DNA of 64,000 nt. It comes from Kitasatospora sp. MAP12-44 (lineage in GTDB: Bacteria; Actinomycetota; Actinomycetes; Streptomycetales; Streptomycetaceae). The position numbers were made by a program, and so were the translations under genes. The stretch spans positions 2,542,001 to 2,606,000 of the forward strand of contig NZ_JARZAE010000004.1 in the NCBI RefSeq assembly GCF_029892095.1, in the 5' to 3' direction. The number at the start of each line of letters is the position of its first letter. Position 1 is the stretch's first letter. The notes under the pieces were generated by a model, which saw nothing but the letters and a program-made list of their open reading frames with translations, searched no databases and was not told the DNA's origin. This document shows, piece by piece, positions 10,120-17,239 of the stretch.

Positions 10120-10147
10120 GGACGAGTCGGCCTGTACGCCGGGTTCT
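10117..10147 (-). ncRNA. rnpB: 3'-terminal fragment of RNase P RNA
   Basis: Read on the minus strand, 10147 to 10117 gives AGAACCCGGCGTACAGGCCG followed by ACTCGTCCGCC. From memory this matches the 3' end of Streptomyces RNase P RNA, including the conserved AGAACCCGGC block, with about one mismatch. Upstream of it (10148 onward) the sequence does not continue into rnpB, so only about 31 nt and the terminator remain. Such a 3'-end remnant is what an integrative element leaves when it uses the end of an RNA gene as attachment site. The intact rnpB is not in the window. Confidence 0.6.
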
Positions 10148-10241
10148 TCCACCGTAGCGGTGCCGCAAGGGTGGACCGGGGTTGAGCTGCGAGAACAGCT
10201 CACTGAGGATCACTCGGGTTGACCGTGGCTCACGCCGCAGC

Positions 10242-10410
10242 TTTCCCAGGATTTCCCAGGATCAGCGCACGTCCGGGGCACTGTCACCCCGATCACTCGT
10301 AGCAGCAGCAAGAGCCCCCAGGGGTCTGTACACCCCTGAAGGCTCTGACTGGTACTGCGAGGGGTGAAGATCCCCTTCTCCACCCCTGTAAGACTGCGAA
10401 TCCCAGGGGT
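10242..10410. repeat. Palindrome and direct-repeat block (possible origin or operator)
   Basis: Contains a perfect tandem 10-bp repeat TTTCCCAGGA (10242-10251, 10252-10261). It also has four copies of a 7-bp element in alternating orientation: CAGGGGT at 10319, ACCCCTG at 10332, ACCCCTG at 10382 and CAGGGGT at 10404. A GAGGGGT variant at 10359 can pair with ATCCCCTTC. It sits upstream of a winged-helix protein gene, so it may be its binding site or a replication origin. Confidence 0.45.
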
Positions 10411-10645
10411 AAGAGGGCCAGGCCAGCGGACGGCCAAGCGATCCCCATGGTGCCAGATTTCTCGCCCGATGGAGAGCCGAACAGCTCCATCAAGGGTGCG
10501 CACGAGGCGTACCACTCCCCCGACATCTGCGGCTGCGCGCTACGCGGGCATCCCGCGTGCAGTCGCCTCTCCTGCTGCAGGTCAACCCCGCTCGCCGACA
10601 CGAGCGCCTCGTTCACGCAAGCAAGCGGGGCTCGGCGGTGACCGC

Positions 10646-12001
10646 GTGAGCGCGGCGCAGACCGAGGGAACGGCCACCGCTCGCCGCCGGCCCGGTACCC
10701 CGCTGGGATACGACTTCGCCCCGCTCCCCTCCACCCTGGTCTTCGACCAGCGGGCCAGCGATGCCGTCCGGACCTGGTGGACGTACGTCAACCGTGTCAG
10801 CAAGGGCGAGAACGCCCTTGAGATGCCGTGGAGGGACTTCGCCGAGAAGTGCGGCCGTGACCGCCAGTGGGTCAAGACCTGGGGCCACAAGGCGCACAAC
10901 CTCGGCTGGGCCACGATCACCGAGATGCCCGGTGGGGCGAACCTGATCGTCCTGCACGCCGATCTTGGGGCCCACGTCGAGCACCGGTCGATGGCCGGTG
11001 GCGAACGGGCGTTCTTCACCCACACCGACGACGCCACCGTGCCCGCCCGCGCTGCCCGCAAGGCTGCCGCCGAGCCTGTGGATAACCCTGTTGGCGATGC
11101 CGTGCCGGTGATCCCTTCGTCGGCGCTGAGGAGGATGAGAGCTCACCCGACCCCGGATGAGAAATCATCCGCCCTCTCGCCTGGGGGAAAGCCAGGCTCT
11201 CTACCGCGTGCGTATGCACGCACACGCGAAGAGCGCGCACACGGAGACATGCACTGCGGCGCGGGCGAGGCTGTGGATCAGGTCGAGCAGCCGGTGAAGC
11301 TGGCGCGGGGTCAGAAGCCGGTCCTCGCCGAGCCGAAGCCGATGCGGGCTCTGCCCCAGCGGCCGGTGGTCTCCCCCTCCGTGCTGGAGATCGACATGGA
11401 GCTGAAGAAGCGCGGGCTGCTGGTCTCGACCGCCAACCTGACCGACGGCGACCAGGCGCTGATTGCCGAGCTGCTCGGCATCCTCGGTGCGGAGCAGATG
11501 GCTTGGGTCGCCTCGGTGGTCACCCGCGCCGCCGTCGCCGAGGGCAAGGGACCGGCTCGGCACATCCGGGCTTACTTCGAGACCTGGACCAGCCGAGCCC
11601 CTGTCTACCAGCCTGCGGAGCGCCCGGCCGCCGCAGCCAGGTGCCGCGTCCACCTTGGCACCGCGCTGCCCTGCGGCCTCTGCGCCACCGCCCACCGATC
11701 CGACCAGATCGAGCGCGTTCCGATTCCGGAATCCCTGCCGGCCGAGGTCGGCCCAACTGGCGAGGCTGCCCGCGCCGCCGCACTCGAACAGGCCCGCGCT
11801 GCCGCGAAGGACACCACCGATCGCCGGGCCCTCCGTGCGCGCGCAACTCGCGAGACCCAAGAGTCCGGCCCCATCGAGTTCGAGGTCAGGGCCGGCGCTC
11901 GCCGCGCCCTGGACATCTGGGCGGCCGCGATGGACCCGCTCCCGCAGCACGACGTGTTCGATCCCGAGAGCTACCGCCCGAACGGCAACCCGTTCTGGTG
12001 A
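10646..12001 (+). CDS. Winged-helix plasmid-type protein (possible replication initiator)
   Basis: I take GTG 10646 (VSAAQTEGTATARRRPG) as start. The frame is open upstream to 10364, but that part is Arg/Pro-rich, non-protein-like and covers the repeat block. About 451 residues. The N-terminal half (about 15-110) looks like a winged helix: LVFDQRASDAVRTWWTYVNR, WRDFAEKCGRDRQWVKTWG, NLGWATITEMPGG. A Pro/Ala linker leads to a helical C-terminal part ending NGNPFW, with a CRVHLGTALPCGLCATAH Cys/His cluster. The upstream repeats and downstream plasmid-like genes suggest a replication or regulatory protein. No exact family is recognised. Confidence 0.55.
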   Translation: MSAAQTEGTATARRRPGTPLGYDFAPLPSTLVFDQRASDAVRTWWTYVNRVSKGENALEMPWRDFAEKCGRDRQWVKTWGHKAHNLGWATITEMPGGANLIVLHADLGAHVEHRSMAGGERAFFTHTDDATVPARAARKAAAEPVDNPVGDAVPVIPSSALRRMRAHPTPDEKSSALSPGGKPGSLPRAYARTREERAHGDMHCGAGEAVDQVEQPVKLARGQKPVLAEPKPMRALPQRPVVSPSVLEIDMELKKRGLLVSTANLTDGDQALIAELLGILGAEQMAWVASVVTRAAVAEGKGPARHIRAYFETWTSRAPVYQPAERPAAAARCRVHLGTALPCGLCATAHRSDQIERVPIPESLPAEVGPTGEAARAAALEQARAAAKDTTDRRALRARATRETQESGPIEFEVRAGARRALDIWAAAMDPLPQHDVFDPESYRPNGNPFW

Positions 12002-12078
12002 TCACGAAGGCTCCCGACATGGGACAGCAGAAGACCCCCGCCGCAGAGTTCACAGCGAGGGCCTGGCGGACGGCTGGC

Positions 12079-12453
12079 TCAGGAGTTCTCCGACTCGGCC
12101 GGCGGGGAGGCGCCGGCGGGTTCGAGGACCGTCTTCGCCTGCTCGTACCAGTCCACCGGGACGGCGACGCCTGCGGGCCCGCCATGTCGGCGAATGCGGA
12201 CGTGAGCCCCATCGAACTGGACCCGACGCATCAACTCAGCGTACTGGGCTCGCAGTTCATCCACAGTGGGCGGGCCATCCTCTGGCGCCGGACCGTTCAC
12301 TTCGGCCACGGCACGGGCGTACCAGTCCATCGGAACGAAGACGATCGCCGGTCGATTGCGGCGCGTAACGGTGACCGGGACCTTCTCCAGCTGGACCAGG
12401 TCGAGGACCGGGCCGAGCGCCCTGGGCACAGCCGCCATCTTGAACGTCTCCAT
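12079..12453 (-). CDS. Phd/YefM-like antitoxin-type protein with duplicated motif
   Basis: About 124 residues from METFKMAAVPRALGPVLDL. It carries two versions of a Phd/YefM-like strand pattern: VPVTVTRRNRPAIVFVPMDWYARA and VRIRRHGGPAGVAVPVDWYEQA, both ending in V(P)xDWYxxA. Phd/YefM proteins neutralise toxins and repress their own operon. No obvious partner toxin ORF lies next to it, so it may be solitary. An upstream in-frame ATG (MAWKSKEVQG) is a possible longer start. Opposite in direction to its neighbours. Confidence 0.5.
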   Translation of the reverse strand: METFKMAAVPRALGPVLDLVQLEKVPVTVTRRNRPAIVFVPMDWYARAVAEVNGPAPEDGPPTVDELRAQYAELMRRVQFDGAHVRIRRHGGPAGVAVPVDWYEQAKTVLEPAGASPPAESENS

Positions 12454-12868
12454 GGCGGAATCGTACGGGTCCGCTTCCTTCCTTGAGAATCCTTGCACTT
12501 CCTTGCTTTTCCATGCCATGCTCTGTCCCGGAACGAACAAGCCCAACGTCGTTGAACAAGACCGGACTTGAGACTCAATCAGCAGCTTGACCAGCACAGA
12601 TGCAGGCGTCCGGAAGCCGTAGCAGTGCGGCCAGGGAAGCGCAGTTCCTTGTCAACTGAATCGGCATCGCGCCCGAACCACCCGCTGCCATCGGCGGGGA
12701 AGGCGGAGTCCGCAGGTGCCACGAGATCAGATGATCTTCCGCTCAGCTCGGTGTATCTACCGAGCCGGAGCAGTGGGCCTTCCGCCCAACGAAACGGCCC
12801 TCGACCCGGTGTCTTCAGCACCGAACCGAGGGCCTCCGAGCGATCCCCCTACGACCAGGGAGAACGAC
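12454..12868. other. 415-bp gene-free interval
   Basis: Lies between the minus-strand Phd-like gene and the plus-strand chain of small genes, so it must carry divergent promoters. No convincing coding frame, RNA or long inverted repeat is seen; overlapping open frames here lack start signals and protein-like composition. Confidence 0.4.
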
Positions 12869-12973
12869 GTGAAAACCACGGTACAGCCCAAGATTCCGCC
12901 CATCATCAAGAACCCGGCGAAGGCCGTCGGCAAGAGCGTGCTGCACATCCTGCTCGGCAAGGCCGGTGCCTGA
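12869..12973 (+). CDS. Tiny basic peptide (34 aa), first gene of a coupled chain
   Basis: GTG start preceded by GGGAG at good spacing. Sequence MKTTVQPKIPPIIKNPAKAV then GKSVLHILLGKAGA: basic with an amphipathic C-terminal half. The TGA stop shares its A with the ATG of the next gene (TGATG). Very small coupled genes of this kind are frequent ahead of spread/transfer genes in streptomycete plasmids. Function unknown. Confidence 0.5.
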   Translation: MKTTVQPKIPPIIKNPAKAVGKSVLHILLGKAGA

Positions 12974-13140
12974 TGCTCAACTTCGGCAGTAAGAACCAGG
13001 GTAGTGGTCAACAGCTCCGCGCCGCAGCCGTGATGACGACCGCCCGCGCCGGACAGGCGTGGGCGGGCCGGGGGCGCAGGGGTGACTACCTGCTCCCCCG
13101 GTACGGCACCACGAAGCCGAAGCTGGGGTGGCTCTCGTGA
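12973..13140 (+). CDS. Small basic protein (55 aa)
   Basis: Begins MLNFGSKNQGSGQQLRAAAV and ends GTTKPKLGWLS; Arg/Gly-rich with no membrane segment. Its start overlaps the preceding stop and its own stop overlaps the GTG of the next gene (GTGA). The tight overlaps on both sides are the main evidence for translation. Function unknown. Confidence 0.45.
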   Translation: MLNFGSKNQGSGQQLRAAAVMTTARAGQAWAGRGRRGDYLLPRYGTTKPKLGWLS

Positions 13141-13334
13141 CGGCCGCAAGCAGGACGACCGGCAACCACGTGCTGCCCGGCCTGCTGGAGGAGCTGGGCC
13201 TGGACGGCACGATCGAGGCGGCTGGCCAGCTCGCCCAGATTCCCGCCGCGCTGCTCCAACTCTCCTTCAGCGCTGGCTCGGACGTGACCCTCCCCGAGGG
13301 CGTGGCTGCCCGGCTGCTGGAGGTGTCCGAGTGA
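13137..13334 (+). CDS. Small helical protein (65 aa)
   Basis: GTG start inside the previous stop. Sequence includes NHVLPGLLEELGLDGTIEAA and GVAARLLEVSE, an acidic, mostly helical protein. Its stop overlaps the GTG of the next gene. Probably part of the same plasmid-type operon as the DUF2637 protein downstream; function unknown. Confidence 0.5.
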   Translation: MTAASRTTGNHVLPGLLEELGLDGTIEAAGQLAQIPAALLQLSFSAGSDVTLPEGVAARLLEVSE

Positions 13335-13465
13335 GCGACATCTTGCGCAACCACGCGGGCAACTACACCCACCGCCGCTCCGAGGACTTCGCGGCCGAGG
13401 TGGACGACCGGGCCGAGCCCGAGCCGCAGCGCGACCAATCGGCCGAGGAGAGCGACCAACTGTGA
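13331..13465 (+). CDS. Small acidic protein (44 aa)
   Basis: GTG start in a GTGA overlap. MSDILRNHAGNYTHRRSEDF followed by an acidic Glu/Asp-rich tail ending ESDQL. It overlaps the next gene by GTGA. No family recognised; supported mainly by its place in the coupled chain. Confidence 0.45.
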   Translation: MSDILRNHAGNYTHRRSEDFAAEVDDRAEPEPQRDQSAEESDQL

Positions 13466-13716
13466 GCAACCACATGCACTTCACCGCGCCGGAGGGGCGG
13501 GAGGCCGAGGCCACCACCCTTGATGGGCAGCTACACACCGCCGACACGGCCGCCGCGCTGGTTGCGCCGAGCCTGCCCGAGGACGAGATCGCCGACATCC
13601 TCGGCACCTCCCGCGAGCTGGTGCCGATGGCCGATGTGAACGCCGCTCGCGCCGTGCTGGTCAGGAACCTGCTGGCCGCCCGGAGGGCTGCCGCCCGCAA
13701 GGAGAAGCAGAGGTGA
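13462..13716 (+). CDS. Small protein of plasmid-type operon (84 aa)
   Basis: GTG start overlapping the previous stop. Sequence has HFTAPEGREAEATTLDGQLH, LPEDEIADILGTSREL and a basic C-terminus (ARRAAARKEKQR). No membrane helix. Coupled to the following gene by GTGA. Unknown function. Confidence 0.5.
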   Translation: MSNHMHFTAPEGREAEATTLDGQLHTADTAAALVAPSLPEDEIADILGTSRELVPMADVNAARAVLVRNLLAARRAAARKEKQR

Positions 13717-14099
13717 CGGCCGAGAAGCCCGACCCCGTGAAGATCGCCTACGAGGCTGCCGAGGCGATCCGCCAACTCAACCACGTCACCTTGAACGAGT
13801 GCCTCCCGGCCCCGAGGATCAGCGCGACCATGCAGGCGCTGGTGGTGATGCTCGATCGCCTCCCCCAGCTGTTCGAGCAGTTGGCCCATCAGCTCCAGCA
13901 GCGCCAGGCCGAGGGCAAGGTCGTGATGGACACCCGGGAGGACCCGGCCATCGTCGTCGCCGAGGTGCTCGCCCAACTCGCCGACGCGAAAGCCATTGCC
14001 GAGCCTGCGCACTACAGCGCCTACGGCACCCCGGCCGGAGCGCTCAGCAAGACCGTGCACGCCGCCGCCAGTTCGCTGTTCAGCATGGCCGCGAAGTGA
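13713..14099 (+). CDS. Helical protein of plasmid-type operon (128 aa)
   Basis: GTG start in a GTGA overlap. Mostly helical: DPVKIAYEAAEAIRQLNH, ISATMQALVVMLDRLPQLFEQ, LAHQLQQRQAEGK, and a C-terminal ALSKTVHAAASSLFSMAAK. Resembles small cytosolic partners found next to DUF2637 genes, but I do not recognise a named family. About 60 bp separate it from the DUF2637 gene. Confidence 0.55.
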   Translation: MTAEKPDPVKIAYEAAEAIRQLNHVTLNECLPAPRISATMQALVVMLDRLPQLFEQLAHQLQQRQAEGKVVMDTREDPAIVVAEVLAQLADAKAIAEPAHYSAYGTPAGALSKTVHAAASSLFSMAAK

Positions 14100-14162
14100 C
14101 CGCTGGCCGGTCCGGCTCACCCCCGGGCCGGCCAGGATCCGACAACAGAAATGGAGGGGATC

Positions 14163-15587
14163 ATGCAGTCCCCGGCTGACGGCACCGAGCCGATGCGCCT
14201 TGATCGAGTGGTGGGGGTTCAGCGGAGGCTGGCGAAGGCCATCGCCGCTGGGTCCGCCATGCTCGCAGTGATCGGGTTCTCCGGCTCGTACACTGCCGTG
14301 CAGAAGCTCACTCTCCGGCTCGGCTTCTCCTGGTTCTCCTACGTGCTCCCCGTGGGGGTGGACGCCGGGATCATGGTCCTGCTCGCGCTGGACTTGCTGC
14401 TGACGTGGATGCGGATGTCCTTTCCCGCGCTGCGCCACGTCGCCTGGGTCCTCGCCGCCGCGACCATCGCCTTCAACTCCGCCTCCGGCTGGCCGGTCCA
14501 AGGCCACGCCACCTGGATGACCTACTTGACCGCCGGCATCCACGCAGTGATCCCGCTGCTCTTCGTGATCGTGGTCGAGGCCGCCCGTCACGCAGTCGGC
14601 CGCTACGCCCTGCTGGTGTCCGGCCGGGGCATGGACTCCGTGCGCCGGATGCGCTGGCTGCTCGCCCCAGTGCCGACCTTCCGTCTGTGGCGCCGGATGA
14701 AGCTGTGGGAACTCCGCTCGTACGACGAGGTGGTGCACCTGGAGCAAAACCGCATGGTCTACCGGGCCCAGCTGCGTTTCCGGTACGGCCGGGGGTGGCG
14801 TCGCTCAGCACCGGTCCAGGCGTTGATGCCGCTGAAGCTCGCCAAGTTCGGCGTCCCGTTGGACCTGAGGATCTTGGACACGCTGGACGGCCCGCTCTTT
14901 CCCGGGCTCCTGAATGACGACTCGGAACGCGTGAACGAGCCCCTCGTGAACGCCGAGCCGGAGACCGTGGCCGAGAAGGTTGCGGTGCTTCCCCCCGCCG
15001 CCGTGGCCGAGCCCGTGAACCTCGTGAAGGACAGCGTGCACGAGCCCGTGAACGTAGATCCCCCCACCGTGAACGAGCCCGTGCGCGAAGGCTCGATCGA
15101 CCTGTTCAACCTGGCAGAGACGGACGACTTCAAGCACTACGCCAGCACCACCCTGGCGGTCGTGAACAGTTCCGTGAACGCCCCGGTGGCAACCCCGCCG
15201 GAGCCCGTGCAGGAGAATGCGTTTCCGCTGGGGCTGACGTTCATGCCCCTACCGCCACGCCCGGAGCCTGAGACCCCGGAGGAGGCCGAGGCAACCGTTC
15301 ACGCCTACCCGCGAACGCCGCCGCGATCCACCGTGAAGGGCGTCACGAACCGCAGCAAACGGCCCGAGGCGAAGCCCGTGAAGAAGGCCCGCGCGGAAAG
15401 CGCTCAGCAGTCCTCCGACCCGGAGGAAGCCAAGCGTGAACGCGAGAAGGCGGCAGCCGACTTCCGCGCCGTGAAGCTGATCGAGCCGGAGCTGACGCAA
15501 GGGGAGTACGCGCGGCGCATCGGCCGGTCCCCTGGCTGGATGAGCAAGGCCGTGAACGAGCGGCCCGCCGCACTGATCAACGCCTGA
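14163..15587 (+). CDS. DUF2637 four-helix membrane protein with HTH-like tail
   Basis: 474 residues from ATG 14163, with GGAGGGG just upstream. Residues about 20-150 give four membrane helices in the DUF2637 pattern (AIAAGSAMLAVIGFSGSYTA, LPVGVDAGIMVLLALDLLLT, VAWVLAAATIAFNSASGWP, IHAVIPLLFVIVVEAARHA). DUF2637 proteins occur with spread/transfer genes of actinomycete plasmids. After a cytosolic linker with many VN dipeptides (each encoded by CGTGAAC), the C-terminus (LTQGEYARRIGRSPGWMSKAVN) looks like a helix-turn-helix. A role in plasmid spread or DNA docking at the membrane is inferred. Confidence 0.75.
   Translation: MQSPADGTEPMRLDRVVGVQRRLAKAIAAGSAMLAVIGFSGSYTAVQKLTLRLGFSWFSYVLPVGVDAGIMVLLALDLLLTWMRMSFPALRHVAWVLAAATIAFNSASGWPVQGHATWMTYLTAGIHAVIPLLFVIVVEAARHAVGRYALLVSGRGMDSVRRMRWLLAPVPTFRLWRRMKLWELRSYDEVVHLEQNRMVYRAQLRFRYGRGWRRSAPVQALMPLKLAKFGVPLDLRILDTLDGPLFPGLLNDDSERVNEPLVNAEPETVAEKVAVLPPAAVAEPVNLVKDSVHEPVNVDPPTVNEPVREGSIDLFNLAETDDFKHYASTTLAVVNSSVNAPVATPPEPVQENAFPLGLTFMPLPPRPEPETPEEAEATVHAYPRTPPRSTVKGVTNRSKRPEAKPVKKARAESAQQSSDPEEAKREREKAAADFRAVKLIEPELTQGEYARRIGRSPGWMSKAVNERPAALINA
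14930..15179 (+). repeat. CGTGAAC repeat cluster inside the DUF2637 gene
   Basis: Seven exact CGTGAAC copies in 250 bp (14930, 14945, 15014, 15047, 15068, 15161, 15173) and two more at 15435 and 15551, all in the same orientation and frame, encoding Val-Asn. Related CGTGAAG copies lie between. This could be protein-level repetition or a DNA-binding site array. Confidence 0.5.
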
Positions 15588-15675
15588 TCGGCAACCCCGG
15601 TCGTGCTGGTCGAAGGTCACCCGCTTCCATCCGGGGATGCGATCACGACCAGTGCGGCCGATGCCGCCGGCATGA

Positions 15676-15693
15676 AGGCGGGGCCGCCCGCCT
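15676..15693 (+). terminator. Hairpin terminator
   Basis: AGGCGGG and CCCGCCT arms around a 4-nt loop, followed by GTTTTA, 90 bp after the DUF2637 gene. Reads as an intrinsic terminator for that operon. Confidence 0.5.
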
Positions 15694-15732
15694 GTTTTAC
15701 GACGCGGGCCCCACCACTCCGAGGGACAGAAC

Positions 15733-15801
15733 GTGGCCCTTCCCGACCGCCATGACCCCGACCAGGACAAGCTCGACATTCTTCTTCAGCGCCCGCCATG
15801 A
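15733..15801 (+). CDS. Possible 22-codon ORF
   Basis: GTG start with GAGGGA upstream; reads MALPDRHDPDQDKLDILLQR then PP. The only support is the ribosome binding site and its position among tiny plasmid-type genes; it may be a leader or spurious. Confidence 0.25.
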   Translation: MALPDRHDPDQDKLDILLQRPP

Positions 15802-15879
15802 CAGTTGCCGTGATCTCCTGACGTTTCATCAAGAACCATGCGATGCTCACCCTTTCGACACTCCGCCAAGGGAGCCACC

Positions 15880-16017
15880 GTGGAAGATCGGTTCGATCCT
15901 GTGAAGGCGAAAGCCGCCGCGACCCTCGCGGTCGTCGGAATCGGTAACGGGACTCTGATCGCCATCGATCAGACCGCTGGATCAGTGGCCCTTGTCGGGG
16001 CCGTCGCCGGGTACTGA
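15880..16017 (+). CDS. Small single-helix membrane protein (45 aa)
   Basis: GTG start with GGGAG spaced correctly. MEDRFDPVKAKAAATLAVVG then IGNGTLIAIDQTAGSVALVGAVAGY: a short charged N-terminus and a hydrophobic remainder. Its TGA stop is directly abutted by a GTG (16018) that opens the next, apparently frameshifted gene. Tiny hydrophobic proteins are common in streptomycete plasmid spread operons; function unknown. Confidence 0.5.
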   Translation: MEDRFDPVKAKAAATLAVVGIGNGTLIAIDQTAGSVALVGAVAGY

Positions 16018-16217
16018 GTGCTCGGCCAGCTGATTCAGAAGCCGCACGGCAAGCCCGACCCGTTCGACGGCCCCGCCCAGCTGACCACCGGGCACTGCTC
16101 GAAGTCGGCGACCTCTCCCACCGGCTGCCCGAGTACCGCGAGGCCGCCGGATACCTCGAACTGGCAGAGGAAGCCATCCGCCGGGCAACCACCCCGCTGC
16201 CCCGCACCACTGAGTGA
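16018..16217 (+). pseudogene. Small helical protein gene, apparently frameshifted
   Basis: From GTG 16018 the frame reads MLGQLIQKPHGKPDPFDGPA and then turns into non-protein-like TTGHCSKSATSPTG. In another frame the same DNA continues as HRALLEVGDLSHRLPEYREA and then AGYLELAEEAIRRATTPLPR to a TGA at 16215-16217, a convincing amphipathic helical protein. A one-base shift near 16085 would join the two. Either the gene is broken or the sequence has an indel error. Confidence 0.45.
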
Positions 16218-16297
16218 CCAGCCCGTCAGCATGGCCGCCAAGCGGACCCTGGCGACCGTGCCGGCCGACTGGCCGACACCACCCGGGAGGGGAAACC

Positions 16298-16852
16298 TTG
16301 CTCACCTCGTACGGCTATGACGACGGTCAGGAACTCCGCCAGCACGACGCCGAGCAGTACCTCAACTGCCCGCCCGACCTGGAGTTGTCGAAGCTCACGG
16401 TCGAACGCGCCTTGCAGCTGTCGGCGATCACCGCCGCCCAACCCACCGTCCTCGCCGCAAACCAGCGCCTGCTGGCGCTCTTCGCCGCGCTGCCCACCCC
16501 CAACGACGAAGACGACCCGCACTTCTGGTTCGAGGTCCAGACCGCCAGTGGCAGCCTCTACCTGATGGCCGCCAACGTCGAAGGTTGGGTCCAGCTGACC
16601 TTCGCGCACCCCACCGAAACCGCGCTGGCCCGCTGCATGCTCGATGCCTTCCAGACGCTTGACGCCGAGCACCGCGCGGCAGTTGGGGCAGTCGTCGGAA
16701 AGCGTCTGGGGCACGAGCAGCGCGCCGCATACGCCGGGGAGCTGTGGATCAGTGCCGTCGAGCAGGCCGCCTTCGCGACCCTGATCGCCGACAAGGCCCC
16801 CAACGACGCAGAGGCCGTCGAAAAGTTCCGCGACGACTGGCTGACCGACTGA
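16298..16852 (+). CDS. Unknown protein (184 aa)
   Basis: Chosen start is TTG 16298 because GGGAGGGG sits 5 bp upstream. The longer upstream reading (from 16214) is Pro-rich and unlikely. Globular, acidic, mixed alpha/beta sequence with HFWFEVQTASGSLYLMAANV, VQLTFAHPTETALARCMLDA and AEAVEKFRDDWLTD. No signal peptide or membrane segment, and no family recognised. It follows the small plasmid-type genes in the same direction. Confidence 0.6.
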   Translation: MLTSYGYDDGQELRQHDAEQYLNCPPDLELSKLTVERALQLSAITAAQPTVLAANQRLLALFAALPTPNDEDDPHFWFEVQTASGSLYLMAANVEGWVQLTFAHPTETALARCMLDAFQTLDAEHRAAVGAVVGKRLGHEQRAAYAGELWISAVEQAAFATLIADKAPNDAEAVEKFRDDWLTD

Positions 16853-16953
16853 CCCAACTTCGGCACTATCCCGAAGGCCCGTTCCCCACAGGGCGGGACC
16901 TTCGCCGTTCCCGAAGGAGACCTGCGTCCCGTCTCGAACCCCGCGATCCCCGT

Positions 16954-17151
16954 GTGGGCTCGCTGGTCCAACGGTCGCTGACGGAATCCAGCGCCGCCGC
17001 CAGAACGCAGATCCAGAACTTCGCGACCAACGGTGGCACCCACGACGGCGGCACGGCGGGCCGCATCAAGGCCGCTCACGTGTTCGTCGCCGAGGCGTGG
17101 AGCAACAAGCGCAGCACCAACCGCATCCCCATGCCGAACATCTTCGAGTAG
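16954..17151 (+). CDS. Possible small protein (65 aa)
   Basis: From GTG 16954 the frame gives MGSLVQRSLTESSAAARTQI, then QNFATNGGTHDGGTAGRIKA and VFVAEAWSNKRSTNRIPMPN, ending IFE. The composition is protein-like, but there is no clear ribosome binding site. A terminator hairpin begins 11 bp after its stop, which supports a real gene end here. Confidence 0.4.
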   Translation: MGSLVQRSLTESSAAARTQIQNFATNGGTHDGGTAGRIKAAHVFVAEAWSNKRSTNRIPMPNIFE

Positions 17152-17161
17152 GCCCCGAGAA

Positions 17162-17198
17162 AGCCCCCGACTGCCGATCACCACGGCGGCCGGGGGCT
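17162..17198 (+). terminator. Intrinsic terminator
   Basis: AGCCCCCG-A-C-T-GCCG pairs with CGGC-G-G-CCGGGGGCT around a short loop: a 15-bp stem with two mismatches, followed by CCGTCGTTTCC. Ends the upstream plasmid-like transcript before the alpha/beta hydrolase. Confidence 0.7.
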
Positions 17199-17239
17199 CC
17201 GTCGTTTCCGGACCACCTTCAAGTTGCTACGGTCGGCGC

